Assembly: GCA_030180135.1 (NCBI GenBank) | Contig: CM058230.1 | Span: 16,989,082-17,053,081 of the forward strand | Length of the DNA: 64,000 nucleotides | From: Orychophragmus violaceus | Lineage: Eukaryota > Streptophyta > Magnoliopsida > Brassicales > Brassicaceae | Direction: 5' to 3' | Shown here: one piece after another, positions 34,488 to 46,881 of the stretch | How the letters are laid out: the number at the start of each line of letters is the position of its first letter | Position numbering within the stretch: position 1 is the stretch's first letter | Translations under genes and position numbers: made by a program | Notes under the pieces: generated by a model | What the model was told of the DNA's origin: nothing | Databases searched by the model: none | The model's input: only the letters and a program-made list of their open reading frames with translations

Positions 34488-34926
34488 ACCAATATGTATT
34501 ATTAATCTTATGCTATATGCTTTGTATCAAAAATCTTATGCTCTATGCTTTGTATCAAAAAAAATTATGCTTTTAATTTTGTAAGATAAATCTTATCCTT
34601 AATAATTTGTATAATATGTATTATTTTGGGTTGGGTTAATATTGATTTAGTGGTTTGGCGCCATGAATTTTGGGGTTTGGGTTAAGAATTTGGTTCTTGG
34701 CGCTTAGAAAATTTGGAGTGGGAAATTTTTGGGTTTGGGTTATTTGGTTTGGCGCTTAATCAAAAATTTGGGCCAAAATTTTGACATTTCTGTAGACCCA
34801 AAGTACTAATCAGACTAAACAGCCCTAAACCTTTAATATTCAACACTCTCGACCTCGCCGTTCTCTCAAACCCTAGCACTCTAATCTTCTCTTCCAATCT
34901 CTATACCCAGGCTTGCAAGATCGATA

Positions 34927-37450
34927 ATGAAAAGAGGACGTGGTGGTTCAGTCAAGGGAGGAAAATCAAGGACGAAGGTGGTGGCCTCCTCTGAACCGAG
35001 TAATTCTTCTGGTAAACAAATCGCACCGGCGCCGGAGCTCCAATGCGGCATCCGCAAAGACAGGGTCATCCGTCGCCCTCTTCCGTCGCAGTACAACGCC
35101 GTTCATCCACCGAATCCAGAAACCTCGCCGATAGAAACCCATCATGCAACGACGGTGGCTGTCAATTCCAAAACCTCGCCGAGAGAAACCCAGCATGCAA
35201 CGACAGTGGCTGTCAGTTCCAAAACCTCGCCGCCAGAGGCGGAACTGGGGAAGAAGAAGGCTCCTGCTCCCAAAAACAGAAAGCAATCGGCGTCTGTTAC
35301 CCATCCACCGCCGTCTGTTACCCAGCGACCGCCGCCTTTTACCAAGCCACCGGCATCTGTCATCCCGCCAACGGTGGAATTACAGAGGCCATCGCCTCCG
35401 GTTGCTCCGCCACAGCTGGTCGACAAGGACTCGGACTCCGACCATGACCCAAACGCCGCCGATGAAACAGACTCCGACGATGACAACGATTTTGTGGAAG
35501 ACGACGCCGTGGATGAAGACAACGCCGACGATGACAACGACGCCGAGGATGAGGATGAGGCTGAAGAGTATTTTCAGGATGCTCCAACTTACGATGGTCC
35601 ACTGGTGGTCACTACGGAGGAGGAGCGGATGACCCTAGAAAGGATGCTTCACATACCAGGTAGAGAAAATTACTTGACGGTCTTGGATCCAAACGTTTTG
35701 GTTCCGCTTCAGAAGGAGACAAAGGAGAAGATTGCACCAGAGAAGAATATCACATGGTAAGATGTTTGTCAGAGGAATGTATTTGTCTGTGGAATGTATT
35801 TTCTTGTCAAGCAGGTTCATATTGTTCTTGTTCTTGTTCTTGTCTGAAGATGTCTTGTTCTTGGATCCGGTTCATATTGTTCTTGTTCTTGTTCTTGTCT
35901 GAAGATGTCTTGTATGGAGTTCTCAAGTGGTTCTGTGCAAAATAATTGTTCTTGTCTGTTCTCGCATAAGCTAACAGTCGGTTATGTTGTTCAATTTTTG
36001 ACCATCTGAATATGTATGTGTTTGAATATATGTCTGTGTTTGAATATTGTCTGTGTGTATCTGTTATAGCTTGATTATGCGAGACTGTTAGCTTCTAATA
36101 GCAGTGTATATTACCATTGTTTTGTATCATTTTTGTTTTGTATCATTTTTGTTTTGTCTATTGTCTACCAATTGAACTGAGCTTTTTGTCCACCACTTTT
36201 CAGGTTTGGTAAAGACAAAGGTGTTTTGACTCGGAGGATTTCAAGAATTCTGAAGAACAAGTTTGATGGTCTCTATACCAGTTGGACAAAGGTGCCGACG
36301 GACAGAAAACGCAAATACTTCATTGAGTTTGCGGTGAGTTTTGCAACTTTGATATTTCAGTTTCACATTTGTATGGATTATTTATTTTAAATACTAATTT
36401 TCATCTTCATTACAACTAGCAAACCCACCATTGGGATTCAGATCTAACGGATCAGGTTCGAGTTGAGTTTGAACTCGTCTGTCTCCGCCGGTTGAAGGGA
36501 ATGGTTAGCACAGTCAGGAGATCGCGTAAGCAGCCAAAATGGATTGTTGATACGGTGTGGAAGCAGTTGCGTAAGTTATGGCAGACTAAGAGGTCCAAAA
36601 AGAGGAGTAGAACAGCATCCAAGTCTCGTAACTCAGACCGAAATGGTCTTGGTCGTCACCAGCACTTGAGTGGACAAAAGTCTTATGCCCAAATTCAAGA
36701 TGAAATGGTAAGTTAAACTTAGTAGTTTCATGTTTTTTTAAATTGCATTTCTGTCTTTATTTATTAACTTAGTAGTCTTATGTTTCTGTTTCAGGAGGAG
36801 GAAATGGGAAGACCGGTTACATTTGGCGAAGTGTTCCTCAGGACACATACTCGGCCATATGGGTCCTTAGTTGATGAGAGGGCGAAAGAAGTTGATGTTG
36901 TTTACAAAGAGAAACAACTATCTAGGCAGTCGGAAGCTGGCATGGAGCTCTCTGATACTGAAGATGGACCTCCAGAACTTAGCTTAGATGAGAAAACGCT
37001 ATATTCCTCCAAGTAACAGTTTCTATCACATCTGAGTTTATATCTGGTTCATAACTGCTTCTGTCATGTCTTTATTCTGATTTTGTTATGTCTGCAGTTG
37101 TGCTTCTGTTATGTCTTTATTGTGCTGCTGTTTGAATCTTTATTGTGCTTCTCTTATGTCTCTTTCCTTTTCAGTGTACTCCTGCAGATGCTAGAGGCCA
37201 TGCTTTTGGTCTTCGTAGTTTTCAAAAGACTCTTGTGAATGGGAGGCGAGCACATGGGATTTGTGGTGCCACAGCTTTTGTTTCACTTCAACAACAACTG
37301 AAAGCTGCACAACAAAAGATTGAAGAACAAGCTGCTGATAATGAGCGACGTGAACCTGAGATTGCAAAAATTCTTGCTGACCAACAATCAAAGAATGATA
37401 TGTTTGAACTCCTCTCAATATACATTCGTCAGAAGGATCCTGAGTTTTAG
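34927..37450 (+). pseudogene. CACTA ORF2 (Transposase_24 / TNPA-like), five exons, probably defective
   Basis: Exon 1 (34927-35756) codes a basic start, a P/T-rich region with three repeats around KTSPRETQHATTVAV, and a long D/E tract. Canonical GT...AG junctions join 36204-36333 (WFGKDKGVLTRR), 36420-36707 (QTHHWDSDLTDQ, KSYAQIQDEM) and 36795 onward (GRPVTFGEVFLRTHTRP). These match the plant En/Spm ORF2 domain that binds subterminal repeats. The last exon starts near 37175 (CTPADARGHAFGLRS), but the available donor at 37013 leaves the frame shifted by one, and TAA follows directly, so a base seems lost at that splice site. The C-terminus has a Q/E-rich coiled-coil-like stretch. Confidence 0.75.
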
Positions 37451-37789
37451 GATTTCATTGCAGCACATGCTGCAGCACAAGCCTTAAGGACAATGAATCA
37501 AGATCCCCACTCAGTTCCAAGAAACTCTCAAGCATGGATCCAAATTGTCTTGTATTAGGTTATCAGTTTGTAATTACTTAACTCCTTTCTTAAGTTCCTA
37601 TCCTTTTTGTTTGTAAATTAACTTAACTACTTATTTCTCCTTTTGTTTTTTTTTTTATGTTTGTAACAACTTGATTTTTAGTTTGTAATTTCTTACGAAA
37701 AGATTAGAGCTTCTAAAAATAACTAAATAGAATTTAGTAAACATTAAAAACAATTACTGGTAAATTATGAAATATATAGAATTAATAAA

Positions 37790-38270
37790 TAAATTGGTTA
37801 TACATTTGCCACTTTTTATGGACTCATAATCAAAAAAATTAGTTTCACTTTGGTGGCAAAAATTAATAACTAAAACACAACTACAAGATAATGAGGTTAA
37901 AATGTCTAAACTTAGTGGCATTATTTGCAACTAATTAAACACTCAGCAACAAATTACACTACTAAATAGTTGTAAAATAGTGTCAAACTTTTGCCACTAA
38001 AACACAACTAAATTGAGCTATTGATTAAGGACTACCAATTATAGTGTCAAACTCAAATTACTACTAATATAGAAGTGGCAAGTTGGTGGCCTTTTAAAGA
38101 CTTAAGCAATTGTCCCAAATTGGTCGCATTTTTGCCACTATTTTCCAACGACGTAATTTTGCGACGAGCACTATTGCTACTACGGAATATAGTTGCAATT
38201 TCGTGGTAAAACTCTAATTTGCCACTTAATTGCCACTTCTGTTGTAGTTACAATATCTATGTTTTCTTGT
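37790..38270. repeat. 3' subterminal repeat array of CACTA element D
   Basis: Copies of GTGGCAAA and TTGCCACT mirror those at the 5' end. Confidence 0.75.
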
Positions 38271-38277
38271 AGTGTTA

Positions 38278-40064
38278 CATTCATTAAAAGGTGAAGTGCA
38301 ATCTCACAAAGGGGCAATCAATCACTCCCAATTGGCAAGGTTCAAGAAGGGCTATTTGACGTGGCTTAGTAGAATTTCTTTTGGGGGTGATTAACTCTCA
38401 AAACAAGGAGAAATTGGCATTACACAAAATATATCTAAGAAATGGAACAATTGATGCATACAAAGTTCAGTTCTCATTGTTCTACCCATTCCCTAGATGA
38501 TTTCTCTACACATTCCCATTTTGATAATCACTCACCAACCCCAACCCATGATCATTCTTTTCACCAAAAACACTCACCCAAAACGCTTTTCTTTCTTTTC
38601 TTGAAGTCAACTAGGAAACCTTAACTGGTTTTACACTTGAGCATACTATTCATTTCTTTTACCCCCCTTTTCTTACTTGATCTTTTCCTTTTTTCATTTC
38701 TTTTGATAAACTCTTAGGGGACTTACTTATTCTCTTTTTACTCTTTGCTCTCTTTGACTTGATTTCCTAGTGACTTTCTTTTTCTCTTTGAACACTTTTA
38801 AATCTCTTTTTATTGATCCTTTTTTCCGAAGAAAACTTTCATCTCTCCCCCAAACTTGTTTCCCATCCTAATACTAGACTCTTGTGGCACTAGAGCTAGC
38901 TAAAATGAGAAAAGACCTTTGTCGTTCCCGATACTCTCAAGTTTTTGCACATGCCAAAAGCTATCAAGAACAGGCCTCACTCAACGAATCAATTTAGGCT
39001 TCAAGAAAAGGTTTATGGTCATTGGGTAAGGGAACCATGATCATAACATCAATGGCTTCCCGAGTTAATCAAAAGAGTGGCAAAAGGAAAGTATAACCCA
39101 GGAAAGGACCATGGGATTGCATTTCAAGCCCCTAAGCAAGATATTTCAAAGTCAATATTAAGCCCATTATCATGGAATTGAGTTAAGTTCAAGCAAGCTT
39201 CATAAAGATAGGGAGTTTCGGAATCTAAAGGTCAAGTAATGGGTTTTCCTTTGTTTTGAAAATCAACCAAAGCAACGAGTAACTTAATTGATGAGCCTCT
39301 ACAAGGAAAAATCATCATTGTCCCATATGCATGCACCCTACATGATCATCTAGACTCAATTCTAGAATGCAAATGCAACTAAATGCTTTCTTTTGTGAAA
39401 TGTTTTTGAAATTTTTCGATTTTTTGTGTTTTTCTATGCCATAAATGAATGCATGAGACTCAAAATGCAAGAAGGAAAAATAAGATCAAATAAAATCAAG
39501 ATTAGCAACTGGTCCTTCTCCTAAACTTAAATCACACAGTCTCTTCTGTGAAAGAAGAAAGGAGGAAAGACCGAAAAACAAACAAATGCAAGAAAAGAAA
39601 CAAAATATATACAAGGATGGAGTGTGTTACTTGGAGCTTTAAGTGGAGTGAAATGGGATAGAGGAATGGGAGGTGGAGGGTATAGAGCTCCTCCCAAATT
39701 GGATGAGATCCCGGTTCTTCTTCAATTTTGCCATGAACTTCCCTTTTTCTTTCTCCCAACTCCAAGACCTATATAGCCTAAAACCCTGAAAAGCTTAGCA
39801 TATGCATCAACAATGACTAGCTAAAGAAATATGTACAAGGATAAACATGGGAATGTCTCCCAAGTGCGCTTTTATTTAGAGTCGGTAAGCTTGACTTTGC
39901 AAACCCGGTTCTTAGGCGGTTGAAGAGTGTGGCCTTCCCTCAAGACTGATGGTCAGGACCTGAGAGGTTAACTCGCTGAGATTAACTGAATCGCCTTGAA
40001 ACCTTGGACTGATTAAAGCTTGTGCACTTGCAAATGGCCTAGACTTTCCCTTAGACTTGACCTT
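38278..40064 (-). other. Element B 3' internal non-coding region
   Basis: No reading frame of note. Near 39847-39870 the minus strand has AAGCGCACTTGGGAGACAT followed by TCCCA, a hairpin motif equivalent to that at 14826-14852 in element C. Pyrimidine-rich stretches lie at 38560-38870. Confidence 0.6.
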
Positions 40065-42893
40065 TTACTCAATGTAGTCACCCTTTAGACCCAATGGATG
40101 CAAGCTTATACAGTTGAGAGATGAGTGAGTTTCAATAGCCATTAGAGTTTTCAGCTTGTCTTTATGTCCTTTCTCAGCTCCTTTAACTCCATCTAATCCA
40201 TTGGTTAGAGCATTTCCATTATGCTCATCAAACAAAGATTGTAGACTCTCACTATCCATGATCTCCTTCTCATACTCTTGAGCCTTTGGGTGATTGTTTA
40301 CAACCTTATCCTTTCCAGCCATTGCAACCTTTGGAGACATCTTTGTCACCATATCCACAACCTTCTCTTTTGGATTTTTATCATCCTTAGTGATCATCTT
40401 CATCAAAGAGATGGATCCAACATACTCAATCTTATTGGTCATAAGAGGAGTTCCAAGAGCTCTATCCACCCATTCCTTTTGAGCACGTCCCATGTGCTAA
40501 CTCAATGATCCATAGGGATTAGGTGTAGGCCAAACTTGCTTGCCTAAATTTGCAAAGAGCCTTGCCTCCTATAACACATCATCCTCATTTGGAGATAGGA
40601 TGACACCACAAGTGTGGAGAGTTGTGCTCCTCAAAGGATAGTAAACCTTGTTGTCAACATTATTCAGCACAGTCCGTTTCTTTTTGAAGTCCATACAAGC
40701 TCTAGTGGTATTGAGAAAAGAGGTACCAAGTAAGAGAGGTAGTTGGGTACTCTTCTTCATCTTCATGACTATGAAGTCAGTTGGGATAGTGCACTCACCA
40801 ATCTTCAGTGGGTAGTCTCTGATCATTCCCATTGGAGTTATTGAGTAAGAGTATCCAAATGTAATAGAAGATGGGTACCTTTCCATGCTATTAATCACAA
40901 GGGTTTCCACCATGTCAAGAGATATCACACTCACATTAGAGCCGGAGTCACACAATGCATCCTTAATCTCCAAGTCTCCCAAAGTACAACTGATTGTGAA
41001 TTTACCTGGATTGCCAAGCTTGGGAAGCACCTTTGGTGTGGTTTGGACAGTAGGCATAATATCTTCAGCAGAAATTTCAGTGGCACTCAACTTCTCATCT
41101 GGTTCAACATAAGGAGACTCAACTACAGTTGCCTTCATCTCCTTGAGAAGCACAGGTACAGCATGCGGGATTTTATAACCATAGAGAAGTGCTTCTATCT
41201 CATCAACCTCTCTCTCGTGGTCTGGTTTCTCATGATCAACAGTAGAGAAGATTGCATTTCAGTAATCTTTGGGGTTCTTCTCCGGGTTTCCGGGCAATGT
41301 ACCTATAGGTCTAGAAGTGGAAGCATTGGTGTTTTCAACATTGATCAAGCGAGAAGTCAAATGTTGCAGTTCATTCTTTAAGTTCTTTACTTCTAATGCT
41401 CCACTTGCTTGCCCTTGGATGTGTTGCTGCATCATTCCCCTAAGTTCAGCATCCATACTAGAAGAGGTAGAAGCTTGTTGCTGTTGGGGTGCAAAACCAG
41501 GTGGAGGAAACTGTTGTTTGGGCACAAACCCTCCTTGTTGCCCTTGGTACTGAGGTTTAGAGACAAATCCTCCTTGTTGAGTGTTGTAGGGAACATAGGA
41601 ATTTTGCTGAGTAGCTTGATTGAAGCCTTGTTGTTTCCCTTGTTGTTGATTGGCTTGAGGGTAGACTTGATCTTGAGGATTAGCTACATTGGTGCTTCTA
41701 TAGGAAAAGTTAGGATGATTCCTATAGTTGGGGTTGAAGCCTTTGTTGAAACCACCTTGGCCAGCTATGAAGTTCATTTCCTCCTGAGTCATGTCATCCT
41801 CCTCACTTAGGAGAAAGGGTTGTGTCTCATCATGGTGTCCTACAAAGTGGACTTATTTTTGGTTAGAGATGATCATCTTGTCCAACTTCTCATGTAAGGA
41901 CTTGATCTCCTTCTCATATTTCTCCTCAACTGATGATGACCCCCTATTCGTTCTGTCGTAGTCATTATTGTAATTGCCATCGCTAGTAGCTAGGTTTTCA
42001 ATGAGTTCCATAGCTTCATCAACCCCCTTTCCTAGGAAGTGTCCATTACTAGAAGAATCAAGCATAGCTCGCATTTTGGGGAGCACACCTCTATAAAGGT
42101 TGTTGAGAAGAGTTTCCTTAGTGAATCCACGGTGAGGACATTGATTTGTAAGCCGCTTGAACCGCTCCCAAGCCTCAGCAAAACTCTCATTGTTTCTTTG
42201 TATGAAACCAGACAACTCATTGCGGAATCTTGTAGTCCGGGTGGCTGAGAAGATTTTCTTAAGGAATGTTTTCTTTAGCTCACCCCAAGTAGTAATGGAT
42301 CCCGGAGGTATGTTGCTCTCCCACTCCTTAGCTTTATCTGTCAATGACAAAAAGAAGAAACGCATCTTCAAGCCGTCATTTGTGACACCATTAAGGCGAG
42401 TAGTGGCACAAATCTTATCGAAAGTGTCTAGATGCTGCAAAGGATCCTCAGAAGGCAGTCCATGTAATTGGTTGTTCTGCACCATATTGATCAATATAGC
42501 CCGGATTTCGAAATTGTTTTTGTTGACCGGAGGTAGGATAATGCCCTGTCGGTTTGCATTCGTATCAGGAGCATCCCAATCTCCAATGGCTCTAGCTGGC
42601 CGCTCGGGATGAACCGGTATCATGTTTCCCTGTCCATCTCTAGCATCCTCGCCCTGAAGATTCATCTGCTCTTGGTGACCCCGTTGGCCACCTCCTTGAT
42701 CATGTTGATCTATACCTAGCTGCTCAATACCCACAAAGTCTTGTTGAACCTCTACAACTGGTTCCAACCCAAGTCTTTCCAAGTGTACAGCCCTCTCTAA
42801 TGCTCTTTGTTCCTTTGCTAACCGTCGTTCATGTGCTTTGATGTCTTCTACCCGTGCAACTAGGTTCGTAGGGCCTCGTCTGCGTAGGTTCAT
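40065..42893 (-). pseudogene. Athila-type gag-protease of element B, one frame with four nonsense codons
   Basis: From MNLRRRG (42893) a single minus-strand frame runs to 40065 (about 940 codons) with no frameshift. The gag domain includes GLPSEDPLQHLDTFDK and RFKRLTNQCPHRGFTKET. A Q/G/N/F-rich segment follows (41259-41792) with no CCHC knuckle visible. The protease has CDSGSNVSVIS and LLLGTSFL (40569-41153). Stops inside the frame are at 41853, 41259, 40569 and 40497. The upstream extension of the frame to 43007 lacks an ATG. Protein once formed particles and cleaved itself; now it is inactive unless suppressed. Confidence 0.82.
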
Positions 42894-42993
42894 GCACCTA
42901 TCATCAAAGCAAAAGGAAGAAGCAAGATTAGTAACCAAAGACTTGAAATAAAGAGGAATAGAAATCAAATTGATCAATCCCGAATCCCAAAAT

Positions 42994-43006
42994 GGCAACG
43001 GCGCCA
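42994..43006 (-). other. Primer-binding site of element B copy 2 (tRNA-Asp type)
   Basis: Minus-strand TGGCGCCGTTGCC, 3 nt from the LTR. Beyond 13 nt it departs from the tRNA-Asp match shown by element C. Confidence 0.8.
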
Positions 43007-43009
43007 AAT

Positions 43010-44543
43010 TGATAACTAGGATTTTATATCCTTTGGAGGTATCAATTCCTCCTTGCTTATCGTGTAGCTAGAGGTATCGAACCACTTTTGGGATAGAAAT
43101 TGACCAATATGAATACACTATACCTTAAAAGTCAAGTAGATCAATTCAAGATGCTATCCTAATTTTCTAAAGCAACTAAGATCAAGCGAACAAGCAATGA
43201 CTATTCAACTAGTGATCAAAAGAAAGCTAAACAAGGAAAATAACTAAACAAGAGATAATTAAGATTAAGAGGAAAGGTCCATAGGTTAAGGTCAAAGGAT
43301 AGGGATGACTTGGGATAATCTAGAATGCTAATACACACTTCAATGAAGCTAATCTCCTAGCAAGGAACACAAACAGTCGACTAATCCAATGTCTTAGTAC
43401 TAATCATTTTCCCTAATCATAACTCAAGAACAAACTCTCATTTGTGAACTAAGATTAGGAAATCATTAAGATCAAGTTCCATTTAGCTAATAATGACTCT
43501 AAACATTCATTCTCATGAGCTAGAATATGAAAATCTTATCAAAGGTAAAACAAGCATTTCATCGAACACATGGTGAGCAAGAAAACCATAACATCATAAT
43601 CAACATGATCAAGGCTAATTAAGAATTAAGAACACTAAGATAGAAGAGATTATAGATAGATAAGCCCTAAGCATTCATCAATCATCCCAAATCACCCTAA
43701 TCCTACCTAACCCATAAACCTTGAATGAAACTACTCACTAATCATGCTAAGTTCAACAAAATTCATGAGAATAGTGTTAAACATGATGATTATCAAAAGA
43801 TTAAAAGAAGAAGAGAAGAAATCAACACAAAATAACTCTTAGATTAACCAAAGATGCAAACTTGTCTTCCAAAAGGGTTTTGAAACAAAACAAGCTTAAG
43901 AGAGAGTAAAATGAGGGTTTTTGGCTTATAAATGAACAGTGTTCAGAACCGGATCAACCCGGAACAAACCGGGTATTGATCCGGTTCAGGTTGGTTTGTG
44001 TAGGCTTCATCCGACGGTGATGGTCCGGTGAAGGCGTCCGGTGTTGTAACATCCGACTGTGGTCGTCTGTTTTTGGTGATCCGGTGTGAAACCATCGGAT
44101 TGGTCCTGCCCGGTGTTGTGGTCCGTGGAAGTTACGGCTAAAAGTCGAGTTGATGCTTGGAGAGAATATGGGGGTGAGGAGCATCCGGTGTAGCCGTCCG
44201 ATGGAGTGACATTCGACTGACCATGTCCGGTGAAGTGACCCGGTGTAGTGACATTCGACTGAGTGTGTCCGTTGAAGTGACCCGGTGGAATGTTCACTTG
44301 TCCCTTTTAGCTCCTTTTGATCATCCAAGTCCAATGTCATCACTCCTATACTCTAGCAACTCCCATAACCTGTATAGAGGCAAAGAAATACACCAAAAAG
44401 ATACAAGAAATGCAAATCTTAACTCTAAACTCACTAAGACTTCTAAATGCATCAAAACTAAGAAACTAACAAGATTGAACGCAAAATTGAATCAAAACAT
44501 GAACTCAACATATGCCTAAATGCATGAAAATGCATGAATATCA
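43010..44543 (-). repeat. 5' LTR of element B copy 2 (1534 bp)
   Basis: TGATAACTAGG to GAATATCA, with CACAC directly after it. It corresponds to 10624-10841 plus 17355-18669 in copy 1. Confidence 0.92.
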
Positions 44544-44637
44544 CACACAGACTATATACTCAGAACCAATTAACAAACTCAGACTTAGCAGACACATATA
44601 TATACACTCGTACTTAGCAGCAATCAAGCATCAATAT
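44544..44637 (-). mobile_element. CACTA fragment, continuation beyond element B copy 2
   Basis: ACTATATACTCAGAACC and ACTCAGACTTAGCAGAC repeats join the fragment ending at 28734 once element B is removed. Homology to the CACTA stops near 44637, as in copy 1. Confidence 0.7.
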
Positions 44638-46088
44638 GCTTATAAGAAGAAATGAAGTAACTTGGCGTAACCAGGAAGAAATGAGCCATGGTTACTCCAA
44701 TCCACCCAAGCTTATGGTTGTGGATATCAATCTCTCTCAAAGGATCCAGCAATACTATTCCGCGAAATTAGGTCCTATAAGAGGCCAAAAAAGTAGAGTT
44801 TGCTGATTTAAGGAGAGAGAAAACTTATGGGAGAAGCAAGTTGTTTGAATTTTGAACACCGGGAAATAAAAAGTCCTCCCCCCCCCCTCTCTCTTTTTGT
44901 ATAAGTTGATGGATGATTTCTGGCTATATGTTTTATGTTTAATTTATGTCTTCTCTTTTATAAAAGGCTCGTAACCACATAATGAAAGCATTAAGTGTTC
45001 TAATGGAGCTTCTTCCCCTTTGATATTTCGTGGCTAATAGCATAGATTGGAGTTTGGTCTATCTTATTCTTCATATGAGAGACAACTCCATGTGAGCTTG
45101 ATCTTCTCTTCTTCATTATTGTCCAAACACCTAAACACAAAAGATCCTCATTTCTCTCTTTAGGAACAAGTTTTTATTCTCTTATTTTAATCTCTTTTCT
45201 ATCCATCTAGTTACTGATTCTGATCATATTCTAGAGTACACAAACTCTTATTATATTGTGTTACTCTAATTATTGGATTCAGTCCCAAATAGATCTGATT
45301 GTTCATCTTTCTTTACAAAATCTATTTTCCCTTTATCTAAACACAAGAAACAACAAGTTCATAGCTATATTGTATCATTTTGATCTCTTTGTGTGGTTCT
45401 GTTTGGGTTCATATTCTCTTGATTCTGAGTCTTGTCTCTGAAATCCAACATCTCATTCTTAAGATTCATAATCCATATTTGGTATGACATGTTAATCTTT
45501 ACATCGGATTATCTAAAGGATGATTTCGGACTCGTGAGAGATTATGGGGTTAAGGTCCTGAACTTTCACGGTATTCAAAAAAACAAAAGAATAAAGATTC
45601 AGAGCTTCCTAAAATCTTCATGTTGTTTCTAAACTCTAGAGTATCTTCCAATAACTTTAGAATATCTTCCTAAATTCCAATATAGTGTCGGAGTTCTTAT
45701 TTTTGATTTTCCAACACACAATTCAGATGTTCATGCATGAGTTTGATGATTCTAACAAAAAAAAACAAAGTGCAAAGGAAATCTTCAGGGAAGAAAACGA
45801 CGAAAAACGTAAAGAAGACGAATTATCAGAGTTTGAGTCAATGAGAAGGGATTAATGAACGTTAAACGATCTCATAATCAAATAATTAAAAACTTGGAAA
45901 ACCTATCAGTTTGCAGTGTCTAACCAAACCAAACCTAACAAAAAACCAAACAAAATAATAATAATGGTAACCAAATGAGGTTATAGATGTAACCGAATCA
46001 CCTAAACCTGGTTTGGGTCGTTTCAGTATTTTCATGTAAGGTTATTTCGTCCACTTTCGGTTGTGGATTATGTGTATACTAACTATAG
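44638..46088. repeat. MIR395 segmental duplication, copy 2, left flank (non-coding)
   Basis: It parallels 18764-20280 with scattered substitutions and one deletion of about 75 bp. No gene is recognised. Confidence 0.75.
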
Positions 46089-46283
46089 TTTTTTTTTTTT
46101 TTTTGAATTTTCAGGTGTATCCGGGCTCAGCCCGCCCGACTAATCACCTGACTCGGGGAGATTTAGATCTTACCAATATCTTAGACCTGCAAGGCGTGAG
46201 GCCCTCCTCCCAACGGGTTTCGAACTAGGGGCGCACTAGAACCAACTCCGTGCACTAAACCACTAGCCTACCTCCGCGTTGGT
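46089..46283 (-). mobile_element. tRNA-derived SINE, minus strand
   Basis: Read on the minus strand it has an A-box-like TAGGCTAGTGGTTTAG, a B-box-like AGTTCGAAACCCG (near 46217-46227) and a 3' A16 tail (T16 at 46089-46104). The target duplication TACTAACTATAG lies at 46077-46088; its right copy is 46284-46294 plus the G restored after element E at 57412. Copy 1 lacks it. Crucifer SINEs of this build are known; the exact family is not assigned. Confidence 0.85.
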
Positions 46284-46294
46284 TACTAACTATA

Positions 46295-46835
46295 TGTTAG
46301 AGTCAAGATTAGCACTTTCCTAAAGAAGGCCTATTCATGAGTTTAGGCCGGCCCAGAATGGAAAGACGGTAATAAAAGCCCAAGGCGGTAAAACCTAGGT
46401 TTACCGAACTCGGGATAGCCGACTGACATTAGGGTTTGGGAGGTGTCGGAGTAAAGGCGGTGCGCAGGCAAGACGGAAAAAGGGAATATTCCGTAAAAGA
46501 TAAAGCCGATTTATTAAGAAATATTCGTGTTTATCTTTATTTCCTTTTTGTATTTAGACCGACATTGTAATCCTATATAAGGGAACTGGGGAACATTGAA
46601 TAGAGACACACTTTTCTTAATATTTTTCGCTTGAGAGACTTTAGAGCAAACTATAAAACCTAATTTCTCTCCGGCGACTTTAGAACTCTCTTTTACCGGC
46701 TTCCATCTCGGAAACGCCGACTTTAAACCCTAATTTCCTAAATCTCACCGCGTTCTTTAATTCTTCTTTTAGAATCCCTAATTACAAACCCTAAAACTCT
46801 TTCTATCTTGGGATAGACCGAGTTGAGATCTTACA
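46295..46835 (+). repeat. 5' LTR of element E
   Basis: TGTTAGAGTC to GATCTTACA. TATATAA at about 46574-46580 is a likely TATA box, about 255 bp before the LTR end. Confidence 0.93.
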
Positions 46836-46837
46836 AT

Positions 46838-46855
46838 TGGCGCCGACTGTGGGGA
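46838..46855 (+). other. Primer-binding site of element E
   Basis: TGGCGCCGACTGTGGGGA lies 2 nt after the LTR. The first eight bases match the tRNA-Asp type; the rest is the variant common in Tat-group elements, so the primer tRNA is uncertain. Confidence 0.7.
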
Positions 46856-46881
46856 TTTCTAAGAGAAATTTCTGAAACGAG

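Larger units (their letters stand above)
30520..38274 (+). mobile_element. Element D: CACTA (En/Spm-type) transposon, 7.75 kb, decayed
   Basis: Terminal inverted repeats CACTACAAGAAAACAT at both ends and 3-bp target duplication TTA (30517-30519, 38275-38277). Subterminal arrays of TTGCCACT/AGTGGCAA lie at 30530-31030 and 37790-38270. Two genes read on the plus strand: a TNP2-type transposase (31139-34487) and an ORF2 of the Transposase_24 kind (34927-37450). Both are damaged. It sits inside the 3' interior of element B copy 2. Confidence 0.93.
28735..44543 (-). mobile_element. Element B copy 2: complete Athila-type gag-protease-only LTR retrotransposon, minus strand
   Basis: Ends TGATAAC...GAATATCA on both LTRs (28735-30267 and 43010-44543) and perfect target duplication CACAC (28730-28734, 44544-44548). 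The empty site is visible in the related CACTA at about 63056-63066. After removing the CACTA inserted at 30520-38274, the interior is about 5.0 kb: primer site, gag and protease, then non-coding. No reverse transcriptase, RNase H or integrase is seen. Confidence 0.92.
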
